Shown here: positions 17,730 through 25,977 of the stretch, in pieces
How the letters are laid out: every line of letters begins with the position of its first letter
Position numbering within the stretch: position 1 is the first letter of the stretch
From: Flavobacterium sp. LHD-85
Lineage (GTDB): Bacteria > Bacteroidota > Bacteroidia > Flavobacteriales > Flavobacteriaceae
Assembly: GCF_030929595.1 (NCBI RefSeq)
Contig: NZ_JAVFVR010000017.1
Coordinates: forward strand, 124,001 to 188,000
Length of the DNA: 64,000 bases
Direction of reading: 5' to 3'
Made by a program: the position numbers and the translations under genes
Notes under the pieces: model-generated
What the model was told of the DNA's origin: nothing
The model's database searches: none
Seen by the model: the letters and a program-made list of their open reading frames with translations, nothing else

Positions 17730-20039
17730 TTAAACGCTCGCACTTAAAATAGAATAAACCAATTCCTTAGTAGGTTTTTGGTCTTTTAATTTTGCTCGAA
17801 CTTCATCAAAAGTAACTTTAAAGTCACAACCTGATTTGTATTCGGCACAGCCATAAGCGGTTTTACCTTTTAGAATTGTTCCCTTTTTACATTTCGGACA
17901 AGTCAAAGCATCTGAACTTTCTTTTAGCTCGGCTTTTTTATCTGTTTTCTTTGGCTCTAATTTCAGTTTGTAATTTTCCTCAAAACGAATTAAACCTTCA
18001 ACAGTTCCAGAATCGGTTTTAAAGCCTTTTATATTTACTGTAGAACCTTTCTGAACCAATCGTAAATATTGGCTTTCTGTAATTTTTTTATCATGAAAAA
18101 CAAAAGGCAATACAAAATCGCAACCCGATTTATATTCGCTGCATCCAAAAGCCGATTTTCCTTTCAGTATATTTCCTTTTTGACATTTCGGACAAGTTTC
18201 TGCCGAAATTCCAGAGGCTTTCTTTTTCTCTTTTTCTGCTTTTACAACTGGTTTTTGAATCGTTGCAGCATGCGAAATATTGGCATGTTTGGTTTCGCTT
18301 CGAACTTCATAAACCAAAGCTTCCACCATACGTTTCATGTTTCTAATGAATGCTGCGGCGGTGAAAGTTCCTTTCTCAATATCTTTCAATTGCTTTTCCC
18401 AAGTTCCTGTAAGTTCGGCAGATTTCACCAATTCATTTTGAATCGTATCAATCAATTGAATTCCCGTTAAAGTGGGTAAAACCTGTTTTTTATTACGAAC
18501 AATATACTGACGTTTAAAAAGCGTTTCAATAATATTCGCACGTGTTGACGGACGCCCGATTCCGTTTTCTTTCATCAATTCGCGTAAATCTTCGTCGTCA
18601 ACCTGTTTTCCTGCTGTTTCCATCGCACGCAATAAAGTAGCTTCGGTAAACTGATTAGGCGGTTTAGTTTCTTTCTGAAGAAAAGAAGGCTCGTGCGGGC
18701 CTTTTTCGCCCACAGTAAAACTCGGCAATAAATCGGGTTCTTTTTCTTTCGCATTCGGATCTTCAAAAACAACACGAAAACCTTTTTTCAAGATTTCTTT
18801 TCCCGTTGCTTTAAAAGTCACATCGGCAGCTTTTCCGATTACAGTCGTGTTGGCAACGAGGCAATCATCGTAAAAAACGGCAATAAAACGTCTTGTAATA
18901 ATATCGTAAACCTGCTGTTGATTATGAGGCAGATTGTTCTGAACTCCCGTTGGAATAATCGCATGGTGATCGGTTACTTTTTTATCATTGAAAACCTTTG
19001 GCGATTTCTTGATTTTTTTCTCCAAAACTGGCTGAGTCAATTCGGCATAATTGGTCAATTTTTGCAGAATTCCAGGCACTTTCGGATAGATATCTCCAGG
19101 TAAAAAAGTCGTATCTACTCTGGGATAAGTAATAACTTTCTGCTCGTACAAAGTTTGTGCAATTTTCAGCGTTTCTTCTGCTGAAAACCCAAATTTCTGG
19201 TTGCAATATACCTGTAAACCTGTTAAATCAAAAAGCTTTGGAGCATATTCGTTTCCGTTCTTTTTGTCAACAGAAACAATTTCGAAATCACTTTCTTTAA
19301 CTTTTGCGGCTATAATTTCTCCGTCTTCTTTTTTTAGAAAACGGCCTTCTTCATAACTAAAAAGCGTTTCTCTGTACAAAGTCTGCAATTCCCAATAGGG
19401 CTGAGGTTTAAAGTTCTCAATTTCTCTAAAACGATCTACAACCATTGCCAGTGTTGGCGTCTGCACGCGCCCGATAGACAAAACCTGCTTGTAACCGCCA
19501 TGTTTTACGGTGTACAAACGCGTTGCATTCATTCCTAAAAGCCAATCTCCAATGGCTCTCGAAAATCCGGCGTAGAATAAATTATCATAATTAGAAGAGG
19601 GTTTAAGGTTTTCAAAACCTTCTTTAATAGCTTCTGTAGTCAGCGATGAAATCCACAAACGCTGAATTTCGCCTTTATAATGCGCTTCGTTCATCACCCA
19701 GCGTTGAATGAGTTCTCCTTCTTGTCCAGCATCCCCGCAGTTGATAACCACATCGGCTTTTTCAAAAAGGCTTTTTATGATTTTAAACTGTTTTTGAATT
19801 CCCGAATTCTGAACTACTTTGGTTTCAAACTTTTCAGGAAGCATGGGCAGATTGTTCAAATCCCAGCTTTTCCAATGCGGTTTATAATCGTTAGGTTCTT
19901 TTAAGGTGCATAAATGCCCGAAAGTGTAGGTCACAGCATAGCCGTTGCCTTCATAATAGCCATCGTGCTTGGTATTGGCACCCAAAACAGATGCGATTTC
20001 ACGTGCTACACTTGGTTTCTCAGCAATACAGACCTTCAT
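17730..20039 (-). CDS. topB: DNA topoisomerase III (type IA)
   Basis: 769 residues. The Toprim domain starts at the N-terminus (MKVCIAEKPSVAREIASVLGA, with INCGDAGQEGELI supplying the acidic metal ligands). Type IA core: FSRAIGDWLLGMNATRLYT, LSIGRVQTPTLAMVVDR, and the active-site Tyr at residue 305 in VITYPRVDTTFLPGD. The C-terminal part has two near-identical zinc ribbons (CPKC...GC...GCDF) near 614 and 712, giving a longer tail than E. coli TopB. It relaxes and decatenates single-strand-containing DNA. Such 'mobile' TopB forms also occur on conjugative elements, but no transfer genes are nearby, so this is taken as the chromosomal copy. Confidence 0.95.
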   Translation of the reverse strand: MKVCIAEKPSVAREIASVLGANTKHDGYYEGNGYAVTYTFGHLCTLKEPNDYKPHWKSWDLNNLPMLPEKFETKVVQNSGIQKQFKIIKSLFEKADVVINCGDAGQEGELIQRWVMNEAHYKGEIQRLWISSLTTEAIKEGFENLKPSSNYDNLFYAGFSRAIGDWLLGMNATRLYTVKHGGYKQVLSIGRVQTPTLAMVVDRFREIENFKPQPYWELQTLYRETLFSYEEGRFLKKEDGEIIAAKVKESDFEIVSVDKKNGNEYAPKLFDLTGLQVYCNQKFGFSAEETLKIAQTLYEQKVITYPRVDTTFLPGDIYPKVPGILQKLTNYAELTQPVLEKKIKKSPKVFNDKKVTDHHAIIPTGVQNNLPHNQQQVYDIITRRFIAVFYDDCLVANTTVIGKAADVTFKATGKEILKKGFRVVFEDPNAKEKEPDLLPSFTVGEKGPHEPSFLQKETKPPNQFTEATLLRAMETAGKQVDDEDLRELMKENGIGRPSTRANIIETLFKRQYIVRNKKQVLPTLTGIQLIDTIQNELVKSAELTGTWEKQLKDIEKGTFTAAAFIRNMKRMVEALVYEVRSETKHANISHAATIQKPVVKAEKEKKKASGISAETCPKCQKGNILKGKSAFGCSEYKSGCDFVLPFVFHDKKITESQYLRLVQKGSTVNIKGFKTDSGTVEGLIRFEENYKLKLEPKKTDKKAELKESSDALTCPKCKKGTILKGKTAYGCAEYKSGCDFKVTFDEVRAKLKDQKPTKELVYSILSASV

Positions 20040-20137
20040 TTTTTCCTTTTCTTATTTGTAGCGAAATTAAGGAATTTTAAAGAAAGGGGCAAAGGCTCTA
20101 AGATTCTAAGTTGTTCTTGCAAATTCGAAAAATAATT

Positions 20138-20641
20138 TTAGAAGATAAAATCATATCCTAAAAGTTTTGCAATGGAACAAATTATAAGTCCCAAACCAAC
20201 AATAGCCATGAGATTCAGAAAAAAGGTGTAAGTTTTTCCTTTTATAATAAAATTTTCAGGACAATCTGCACTGTAAAGTATTTTAATTTTTTTATTTATA
20301 TTTTCCTGATACGAACGAAATTTATCTATGTCTGATGAGGAATGAATAAGAGGAGTGCCTTTAAAAAGCTTTCCGTCAGAAGTTTGAAACTCAATTATAG
20401 GGGTTTTATGACCATCTTCATCTGAGTCGTAAGCAACGATTTTTCCAAAAATTTCGATTCCTGTTTTATCAATGTCACTTAAGAAAGTATGAGCTAAGAT
20501 TGATACTGATAAGAGCAAAATACCTAATAGTAATAAAAAGTAGAATATTTCATAAAACGTCAGAACTATACTCACAAAAAAGAAGACGATAGAAAAAATA
20601 GGCGTATATTTTTTTAAAACAATTATAAGAGAATGATTCAT
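20138..20641 (-). CDS. DUF3592-like membrane protein
   Basis: 167 residues. Two adjacent N-terminal helices (YTPIFSIVFFFVSIVLTFYEIFYFLLLLGILLLSVSILAH), a beta domain with EIFGKIVAYDSDEDGHKTPIIEFQTSDGKLFKGTP and KIKILYSADCPENFII, and a C-terminal helix (FFLNLMAIVGLGLIICSIAKLLG). The domain pattern is like that of the 16474-16824 protein and of DUF3592. Inner membrane likely. Ten bases follow the LprI-like gene, so it is probably in an operon with it and the 21070-21495 gene. Function unknown. Confidence 0.65.
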   Translation of the reverse strand: MNHSLIIVLKKYTPIFSIVFFFVSIVLTFYEIFYFLLLLGILLLSVSILAHTFLSDIDKTGIEIFGKIVAYDSDEDGHKTPIIEFQTSDGKLFKGTPLIHSSSDIDKFRSYQENINKKIKILYSADCPENFIIKGKTYTFFLNLMAIVGLGLIICSIAKLLGYDFIF

Positions 20642-20651
20642 TTCTAAGTAT

Positions 20652-21047
20652 TTAATATTCTAACATTTTGTAATATTCCTCCAATTCGACTGCTCTTGCT
20701 TTTACCATTTCTTTCTTTTTGTTTTCGGCAGCAGGATACCACATAGTTCCTTGCTTTACTTCGTAAAAGTATTTTGAAACAAAGCTATATTCTTTATCTC
20801 GATAAACAAGCCATTGTTTTTGAGATTCCTTCAAAGTTTCAAAAGCTTCTTTTGGGAGTTTCGTTTTCAATAAATTGTAATATTTGTTCAATTCTTTGTC
20901 CCAAGATTCACGGGCCTGTATGGTGCAATTGCACATGTCTGCATTAGAAATATTGCCTTTATTAAGACATTTTGACTCTAACGCATCTATTGGACTCTCT
21001 TTTTTGTTTTGTGAAAACGTTGCAATTGATAAAAGAAGAAAAACCAA
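20652..21047 (-). CDS. LprI/DUF1311-like secreted protein with a disrupted start
   Basis: 131 residues as readable here from a TTG codon. The mature part KCLNKGNISNADMCNCTIQARESWDKELNKYYNLLKTKLPKEAFETLKESQKQWLVYRDKEYSF has the DUF1311/LprI pattern (paired Cys, W.....L..Y...L, L..SQ..W..YRD), a family tied to lysozyme inhibition. Upstream, ATG 21064-21062 is followed by six A (AAAAAA) and is out of frame. With a seventh A it would encode MKKILVLVFLLLSIATFSQ, a perfect signal peptide, only 5 bases after the previous gene's stop. So the native start is probably 21064 and one base is missing. It would act in the periplasm. Confidence 0.72.
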   Translation of the reverse strand: MVFLLLSIATFSQNKKESPIDALESKCLNKGNISNADMCNCTIQARESWDKELNKYYNLLKTKLPKEAFETLKESQKQWLVYRDKEYSFVSKYFYEVKQGTMWYPAAENKKKEMVKARAVELEEYYKMLEY

Positions 21048-21069
21048 AACAAGTATTTTTTCATTTCAT

Positions 21070-21495
21070 TTATACTTTAAAAATATCAATTCTTCTCATC
21101 CAAAAGATTTCCGATTCTAAAAATTGAAGTTTTGTCTTCACTATTTTATCGCTTTTGTCTCTCGGATTTTTAGTAACAAATCTTGCTGTAGAATGGCTAA
21201 AATCTAAAGTATATTTTTGGTCTAAATCTGTTTTTTTATCAGAAGAAAAAGTGATCAGATTGTCTTTTGCGCTCCATTTTCCTTTTCCGTACTTATTGAC
21301 TTCTTGTGGAGTTCCGCCTTGTATGTTGGAATAGGAATGAAATTCAAATGTTCCGTCTGGATTTAAAGTCAGTTTATATTCAAGTTTATGAATTTCGTCA
21401 GAAAGAGAGCGGGTATAATCGCCTGCAAACTGATTGGATTGTGCAAATAAATTTAATTTTAAAATTAAAAGTAACGCAGCTAGTATTAGTTTCAT
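21070..21495 (-). CDS. Secreted hypothetical protein, lipocalin-like
   Basis: 141 residues; signal peptide MKLILAALLLILKLNLFAQ. The mature protein is beta-rich with the order FAGDYTRSLSDEIHKLEYKLTLNPDGTFEFHSY ... GKGKWSAKDNLITFSSD, the 'G.Y......L.L..DGTF.......G.W....N.I.F' pattern typical of small lipocalin-like or NlpE-like domains. No catalytic motif. First gene of a probable three-gene minus-strand operon with the LprI-like and DUF3592-like genes. Function unknown. Confidence 0.68.
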   Translation of the reverse strand: MKLILAALLLILKLNLFAQSNQFAGDYTRSLSDEIHKLEYKLTLNPDGTFEFHSYSNIQGGTPQEVNKYGKGKWSAKDNLITFSSDKKTDLDQKYTLDFSHSTARFVTKNPRDKSDKIVKTKLQFLESEIFWMRRIDIFKV

Positions 21496-21916
21496 AGGTT
21501 TTGTTTTTCGGATAGTTTAAGATTTTTTCCAAAAGTAAATGGTTTAAAATCAAAATCCTTACGTAAAACCATATTGGCAATTTATAATTTTTTTATTGTC
21601 AGAAATAAGCTTATCTTGCTAAAAATATTACAATTAATACCATAATGGTCACTGCAAATTTTTATTTAGTAAATAGCTGTCTAATGTGCTTAATGTGCAC
21701 ATTGCTGTATTTGCATGACGATACTTTCTTGAAAAGCTCAAAAGAGTTTATTTCTTTCGCCCTGTCACAACTCTAGGCAGGGGATATTTTACCATTTAAT
21801 TTTTATTATTTAATCTCATTTATTCAGGATATGATATCGTTGAATATGCCGTTTTGCGTGCTGTTCACTGTAGAGTTGTGTCATATCTTAGAAATAATGA
21901 AGCAAACAAGAAAGTC
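21496..21916. other. Intergenic leader region with a separated inverted repeat
   Basis: This 420-base gap lies between divergent genes. TGTCACAACTCTA (21763-21775) pairs with TAGAGTTGTGTCA (21871-21883) with one mismatch, just before the GreA-like gene. I found no convincing gene; a frame beginning at 21854 only extends the downstream gene backwards through this inverted repeat. Confidence 0.45.
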
Positions 21917-22288
21917 ATGTCACAACATATAATTTTAACTACAGGAACCTACGATTTAATTAAAGATCACGTAAGAAGAAAAAAAGTAACCGCTCAAGAA
22001 GAAGAACTTTTATTAGGGCAGCTAAAACATGCCACGCAGGTATTGCGAAAAAATCTGCCTGAAGATGTAGTTTCTATAGATCGAAAAGTTACTTATAAAG
22101 ATCACATCAATAACGAAGAAAAAACAATTCTTCTTGTTGGTCCGGAAAAAGCAAAAGTCAGTAAAAACAAAATTTCGGTTCTTTCAGATGAAGGAATTGC
22201 AATGGTGGGCTATAAAGAAGGCGATATTATTGAATGGCCTGCTAAAAAAGGAAATCTTAAATTAGAGATTTTAAAAGTAGAAGAATAG
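21917..22288 (+). CDS. GreA/GreB C-terminal domain protein (Rnk-like)
   Basis: 123 residues from ATG 21917 (MSQHIILTTGTYDLIKDHVRRKKV). I rejected an ATG at 21854 because it adds residues that do not fit the family and run through a leader inverted repeat. The C-terminal part (DRKVTYKDHINNEEKTILLVGPEKAKVSKNKISVLSDEGIAMVGYKEGDIIEWPAKKGNLKLEILKVEE) is the FKBP-like domain of GreA/GreB/Rnk. The long coiled-coil finger of GreA is shortened, so it probably binds RNA polymerase in the secondary channel without cleavage stimulation, as Rnk does. That is family inference. It is a single gene with its own terminator. Confidence 0.88.
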   Translation: MSQHIILTTGTYDLIKDHVRRKKVTAQEEELLLGQLKHATQVLRKNLPEDVVSIDRKVTYKDHINNEEKTILLVGPEKAKVSKNKISVLSDEGIAMVGYKEGDIIEWPAKKGNLKLEILKVEE

Positions 22289-22323
22289 TAAACATCGTTT
22301 CGTTTTCGTTTTAAGTTTAGTAA

Positions 22324-22357
22324 AATCCCAAAAGATATTTCTTTTGGGATTTTTTTT
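22324..22357 (+). terminator. Terminator of the GreA-like gene
   Basis: The stem AATCCCAAAAGA/TCTTTTGGGATT is followed by a T run. Confidence 0.85.
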
Positions 22358-22463
22358 GAAATACTAGAAAGCGAAATAATAAGAGAATTGCTTCAAAAAT
22401 CGTTCAATGGAAGCTTAAAATAATTAAATTCGTTCTTCTCAATTTAATCATAACCAATTATAA

Positions 22464-23255
22464 ATGAGTATGAAACAAGCTGAAACTATAGACGAAGTCA
22501 TTCTGTTTTTGGATCAGATAATAGAAAAATCAAAAATAGACCAGAGCAATTTGGGTTTATTTGCTATTCTATATCGCGAAGTGACTGTAAGAGTAAAAGA
22601 AGGTATTTTGGCAGGTTCGTTTCAAAATGGTGAGCGAATGGAAAAGTTGGATGTTATTTTTGCCAATAGATATCTGAAAGCGTATTATCAATATCAAGCA
22701 AAAGAAAAACCGTCTGAATGCTGGGCATTTGCTTTTGAACAAGCCGAAAAGTTCTGGCCAATAGTATTGCAGCATTTACTTCTCGGAATCAATGCGCATA
22801 TTAACCTCGATTTAGGAATTGCCTCGGCAGAAGTCAGCACAGTTGAAGATATCGAAGATTTAAAAGCCGATTTTGATAAGATAAACTCTATTCTTAGCAA
22901 TTTGGTTGGCGGTGTCGAAAAATGCTTAATCAAAATTTGGCCAACACTTACATGGATATTAAAATTTACGGGTAAAGTAGATAATTTCTTTATTGATTTC
23001 AGCATGGAAACCGCAAGAAATGGCGCATGGAAATTTGCGAACGAATTTGTAGCTGTTCCAGAAAACGAAAGAGAAGCTTGTACACAATTACGAGATCAGA
23101 GAATAACAGAAATCGCTCGATTGGTTTCGAACCCGGGGTATTTTGTAAGCGCCGTTTTCAAATTCATTCGTTTATTTGAAAGAGGAACTGTTGCTCAAAA
23201 AATAATCGATATGCAGATTATGGAAGAAAAAAATATGGAATGCGTTGTGGCGTGA
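22464..23255 (+). CDS. DUF5995 family protein
   Basis: 263 residues, mostly helical, no signal peptide. Family markers include LFAILYREVTVRVKEGILAGSFQNGERMEKLDVIFANRYLKAYYQY and the His-rich core VLQHLLLGINAHINLDLGIA, followed later by RNGAWKFANEF and RDQRITEIARLVSNPG. The conserved His/Asn/Asp in GINAHINLDL suggest a buried metal or cofactor site, but I know of no proven activity for DUF5995. An ATG two codons further (MKQAET) could also be the start. It is a single gene between two terminators. Confidence 0.8.
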   Translation: MSMKQAETIDEVILFLDQIIEKSKIDQSNLGLFAILYREVTVRVKEGILAGSFQNGERMEKLDVIFANRYLKAYYQYQAKEKPSECWAFAFEQAEKFWPIVLQHLLLGINAHINLDLGIASAEVSTVEDIEDLKADFDKINSILSNLVGGVEKCLIKIWPTLTWILKFTGKVDNFFIDFSMETARNGAWKFANEFVAVPENEREACTQLRDQRITEIARLVSNPGYFVSAVFKFIRLFERGTVAQKIIDMQIMEEKNMECVVA

Positions 23256-23295
23256 TTTGCAATCGTAAAAATTGGTTTTTCTACTTCTAAAATAT

Positions 23296-23328
23296 AAAAA
23301 GCTGCGTGATTTTGCAGCTTTTATTTTT
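23296..23328 (+). terminator. Terminator of the DUF5995 gene
   Basis: The stem AAAAAGCTGC/GCAGCTTTT is followed by ATTTTTT. Confidence 0.78.
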
Positions 23329-23386
23329 TATCGCAAACACATTCAAATACCTTAAATGTTAAAGTAATTTTGTAATTATATTTTTA

Positions 23387-23394
23387 TATTTTTG
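23387..23394 (+). promoter_or_regulatory. -7 box of the 23438 gene
   Basis: TATTTTTG matches TAnnTTTG. It is 43 bases before the ATG, leaving a short leader. Confidence 0.45.
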
Positions 23395-23437
23395 ACTGCA
23401 TAACCACCCAATCACCAATTAACAAACTAATCATTCT

Positions 23438-24424
23438 ATGAATAACATTACCTCAAAAGCAAGATTGCCTAAAATTTATAATACTGCTGCAATAGTAGCA
23501 TTTGTATATGCTGGATTAATGCTAATTTTTTCAGTTTACAAAGATTTTATTTATGTCGACCAAACTTGGCTTCACGGTTTAACAGTCAATGGTTTTTCTG
23601 TTTTCAGCAATCTAATCTGGATCGGACTCCTTATTGTACTTAAAGTTCTTTTGAATAAAACACTCCAATACAATAAAGCGAATTCTTTAATAAATGCTTC
23701 TTTCATTTTTTTAGCAATAGGCGTTTATTCTGTTGGCGTAATTTTTTTTAAGGCGCTAAAAGTCTATTTTTCTTCCGACGATGCAAATGCATTGCTCTCT
23801 TTTGGCGCAAGTTCTATTTCGAGTGCCATTTTTTTGCTTTTATCTAGTGTAGTGTTAATCGTGATTGATATTATTTTAGGAAACCGTCTTAGACAAATTG
23901 ATGTTGTTTTAAAAGATTACTTTAAAATATTAGGTTTTGCGTTTATGATTTATGGTATAATTTCGGCGCTTCAAATGGTAAAAGTAATTAACAGTGATAT
24001 CATTGTGTTTTTGCCAAAAATAGTTTTGGCTGCGGTTTTAGGAAATATTTTTAAAGTAGTTTCTAAAATGAATCCAGCAGATTTACCTTCTGAACCAGAA
24101 CCTAAAGTTGCGGTTAATTATACGCCAGCTAAAACTTTTTCTGAAAACAAAACTGAAAAAGTAGAGAAAATAAACGTTTCAAACAGAAAGAAAGAAATTG
24201 AAGAGCAGGAAATAATTCCAGTTTTTGATATTAACGAATTGGAAAACAAAGAAACTATACTTTCTTATTTTGAAAACCTGTCAAACGATGAAAAAAATAG
24301 ATTGGGAGTTGTAGTGGCAAAAAAATACAATCAGGATTTGACGGCAGAACAGACAAAGAATCTTATTTTACATTATATCACAGAGAAAAAACTATACGAT
24401 CATAATCGATTTGCGCCACATTAA
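23438..24424 (+). CDS. Hypothetical multi-pass membrane protein with charged cytoplasmic tail
   Basis: 328 residues. The first ~210 hold about six hydrophobic helices (TAAIVAFVYAGLMLIFSV, FSNLIWIGLLIVLKVLL, INASFIFLAIGVYSVGVIFF, SAIFLLLSSVVLIVIDIIL, ILGFAFMIYGIISALQMV, VFLPKIVLAAVLGNIFKVV). A charged linker (~220-265) leads to a helical tail (FDINELENKETILSYFENLSNDEKNRLGVVVAKKYNQDLTAEQTKNLILHYITEKK). I do not recognise the family. The tail could be a protein-protein interaction unit. Transcribed alone, with its own -7 box and terminator. Confidence 0.72.
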   Translation: MNNITSKARLPKIYNTAAIVAFVYAGLMLIFSVYKDFIYVDQTWLHGLTVNGFSVFSNLIWIGLLIVLKVLLNKTLQYNKANSLINASFIFLAIGVYSVGVIFFKALKVYFSSDDANALLSFGASSISSAIFLLLSSVVLIVIDIILGNRLRQIDVVLKDYFKILGFAFMIYGIISALQMVKVINSDIIVFLPKIVLAAVLGNIFKVVSKMNPADLPSEPEPKVAVNYTPAKTFSENKTEKVEKINVSNRKKEIEEQEIIPVFDINELENKETILSYFENLSNDEKNRLGVVVAKKYNQDLTAEQTKNLILHYITEKKLYDHNRFAPH

Positions 24425-24460
24425 AAGGTGGTTTTTCTTGTGTTTTCATTTATAAAAAAC

Positions 24461-24496
24461 ATCCCAAAAAGACTTTCTTTTTGGGATATTTTTTTT
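24461..24496 (+). terminator. Terminator of the 23438 membrane-protein gene
   Basis: The stem ATCCCAAAAAG/CTTTTTGGGAT is followed by ATTTTTTTT. Confidence 0.82.
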
Positions 24497-24517
24497 GCAG
24501 ATACTATTTAAGAAAAA

Positions 24518-24790
24518 CTATTTTATTCCAATTTCGAGATAATCTTCAAAACCGCCGTTGTATATTTTTTCGACCCATTTTTTAAAATCTGTTGTGTTCT
24601 CGATGATATACGTTTTAGCATATTCTTTATCAATATTTTCAATGATTTTGATCGTTTCTCCGTTTTTAATTCTTTCGTTTATTCTATGAAGATCATTTGC
24701 GCAGAATTTAAAAACCGACAAAGTATCGTATTCGCTAGAATTATTGAGATATAAAATCTCTTCTTCTGTATTGTAAAAATTATATCCCAT
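24518..24790 (-). CDS. Hypothetical small cytoplasmic protein
   Basis: 90 residues, acidic, no signal or membrane segment (MGYNFYNTEEEILYLNNSSEYDTLSVFKFCANDLHRINERIKNG ...). I do not recognise it. It follows the frameshifted small membrane gene on the same strand by 21 bases, so they may share a transcript. Size and charge resemble immunity-type proteins, but no toxin is nearby, so no function is assigned. Confidence 0.55.
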   Translation of the reverse strand: MGYNFYNTEEEILYLNNSSEYDTLSVFKFCANDLHRINERIKNGETIKIIENIDKEYAKTYIIENTTDFKKWVEKIYNGGFEDYLEIGIK

Positions 24791-24811
24791 TTTAAATGAA
24801 TGGTTTTTGAA

Positions 24812-25050
24812 TTAGGTATTAAAGATAATTAGCAGCATTACGAAACCTCCTAAGCAAAGAACTCCAATCATATGATTTCGATTACTATTATCATCTTTTT
24901 TTGGTTACTTCCACTTGGTGACCAGAAACTCGAAAATGTTCTGAAATCATTGTCGTTGGAAAGAGTCCATAAATTGTAACCGAGAAATCTTGCTAAAGCT
25001 CCTAAAAACTCCAGAATAATTCGGCCTGCTATTATTTGTTCAAAATCCAC
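24812..25050 (-). pseudogene. Small membrane protein gene with a single-base frameshift
   Basis: From ATG 25050 the frame reads MDFEQIIAGRIILEFLGALARFLGYNLWTL ... SFWSPSGSNQKK, then drifts into MIIVIEII and stops. The neighbouring frame continues with DDNSNRNHMIGVLCLGGFVMLLIIFNT and stops at 24812, giving a membrane helix. The switch lies at a run of seven A on the minus strand (CCAAAAAAAGATGAT); with eight A the two halves join into a ~79-residue protein with an amphipathic N-terminus and one C-terminal helix. Family unknown. Either a sequencing undercall or a slippage-prone gene. Confidence 0.65.
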
Positions 25051-25067
25051 TTGAAATAGTTTTTCTT

Positions 25068-25562
25068 TTAATTATTAATCATAGGATTCAAATTTTCATC
25101 TTTATTACGCAAATCCAAACCGCCCTCGTAAACCGATTTCAGATTGGTCAAATAAAAATGCCAGCCGTTGGAACAGCCCAGTCTGATGAATTTTTTCGAA
25201 TTATCATCTGTTGGAATGTTGTGGTGACGAAGTTCTACAATTGTGTAACCGTTTTCTTCGCTCAATTTAATATCAACCAAACACGAACCTTCAAACGTAA
25301 ACTGCAATTGGTCTTTTCCGTTGGCAGAAGTGATTTTTCCTTTCATGGCATCATCATACAAATACCAAAGCCATTCATAAGTATTTCCTCCCGAAACATT
25401 TTGGTCTTTGCCGATTGGTTCTAGATTCGTATCAAAAAAAGATACTTTTTCTAGAAACCATTTTTCGAGTTCGTTCGCAATGGTCCAAGCATTGTAAATG
25501 TCGCTGAGCGGAGCTTTAACAGCTATTTTTTTGGTGAAAGAAGTCCAATCGAAGTTTTCCAT
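25068..25562 (-). CDS. SRPBCC/AHSA1-type START-like domain protein
   Basis: 164 residues. The opening FTKKIAVKAPLSDIYNAWTIANELEKWFLEKVSFFD, the middle KGKITSANGKDQLQFTFEGSCLVDIKLSEENGYTIVELRHHN and the closing helix GWHFYLTNLKSVYEGGLDLRN are the hallmarks of the Activator of Hsp90 ATPase homologue 1-like (AHSA1) group of the SRPBCC fold. These bind hydrophobic ligands in a deep cavity. Cytoplasmic. It is followed 17 bases on by the small frameshifted membrane gene. Ligand unknown. Confidence 0.86.
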   Translation of the reverse strand: MENFDWTSFTKKIAVKAPLSDIYNAWTIANELEKWFLEKVSFFDTNLEPIGKDQNVSGGNTYEWLWYLYDDAMKGKITSANGKDQLQFTFEGSCLVDIKLSEENGYTIVELRHHNIPTDDNSKKFIRLGCSNGWHFYLTNLKSVYEGGLDLRNKDENLNPMINN

Positions 25563-25594
25563 GGTTTGAGTTTTTTAATGATTAACGAATTTGC

Positions 25595-25939
25595 TTATTC
25601 AATTTCTATGTACTCCGATTTTCCTTTTTCGTTTCCATTATTGAGCCATTGCCAATCTAGAGCTAGTTTTATTTTTCCGTTTTCGGTTAGCGAAATTTGT
25701 GCCAATGCTTTTCCTGCTTTCAATTCGTTATCAACTGTTATGCATTGATACAGCATGTTTAATTTATCATCGGCTAGTTCGGCAATGATTTTACCATATT
25801 TTATGCTTCCGCCAAAATAATCGGCAGTAACAAGATTGTCGTCTTGTTTGTAGTTGAAAACAGTTTCTGTATTTACTTGTCCGTTTTCCGAATTCTGAAT
25901 AAGCGCAAATCTTTTGTTATTGAAATTGAATTTGGTCAT
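25595..25939 (-). CDS. Small beta-rich protein of the mislabelled 'n-acetylglutamate synthase' family
   Basis: 114 residues, all beta (FNFNNKRFALIQNSENGQVNTETVFNYKQDDNLVTADYFGGSIKYGKIIAELADDKLNMLYQCITVDNELKAGKALAQISLTENGKIKLALDWQWLNNGNEKGKSEYIEIE). The motif SENGQ...TVFNYKQ...VTADYxGG.I..G..I marks a family often labelled n-acetylglutamate synthase in databases, without any GNAT fold here, so I do not accept that name. Cytoplasmic; function unknown. Located between the DoxX-like and SRPBCC genes on the same strand. Confidence 0.72.
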   Translation of the reverse strand: MTKFNFNNKRFALIQNSENGQVNTETVFNYKQDDNLVTADYFGGSIKYGKIIAELADDKLNMLYQCITVDNELKAGKALAQISLTENGKIKLALDWQWLNNGNEKGKSEYIEIE

Positions 25940-25977
25940 TGTCTTTTTTGATTAGATAGATTTATTTGGGGATGAAC

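Noticed and set aside
18069..18470. Long plus-strand frames inside topB
   Set aside because: They are antisense to the C-terminal part of topB and show no own family features.
21854..21916. Upstream start for the GreA/Rnk-like gene
   Set aside because: The extra 21 residues run through the leader inverted repeat and do not fit the family; the family opening MSQHIILTTG follows ATG 21917.
25595..25939. N-acetylglutamate synthase
   Set aside because: Database-style name for this family, but no GNAT fold or acetyl-CoA motif is visible.
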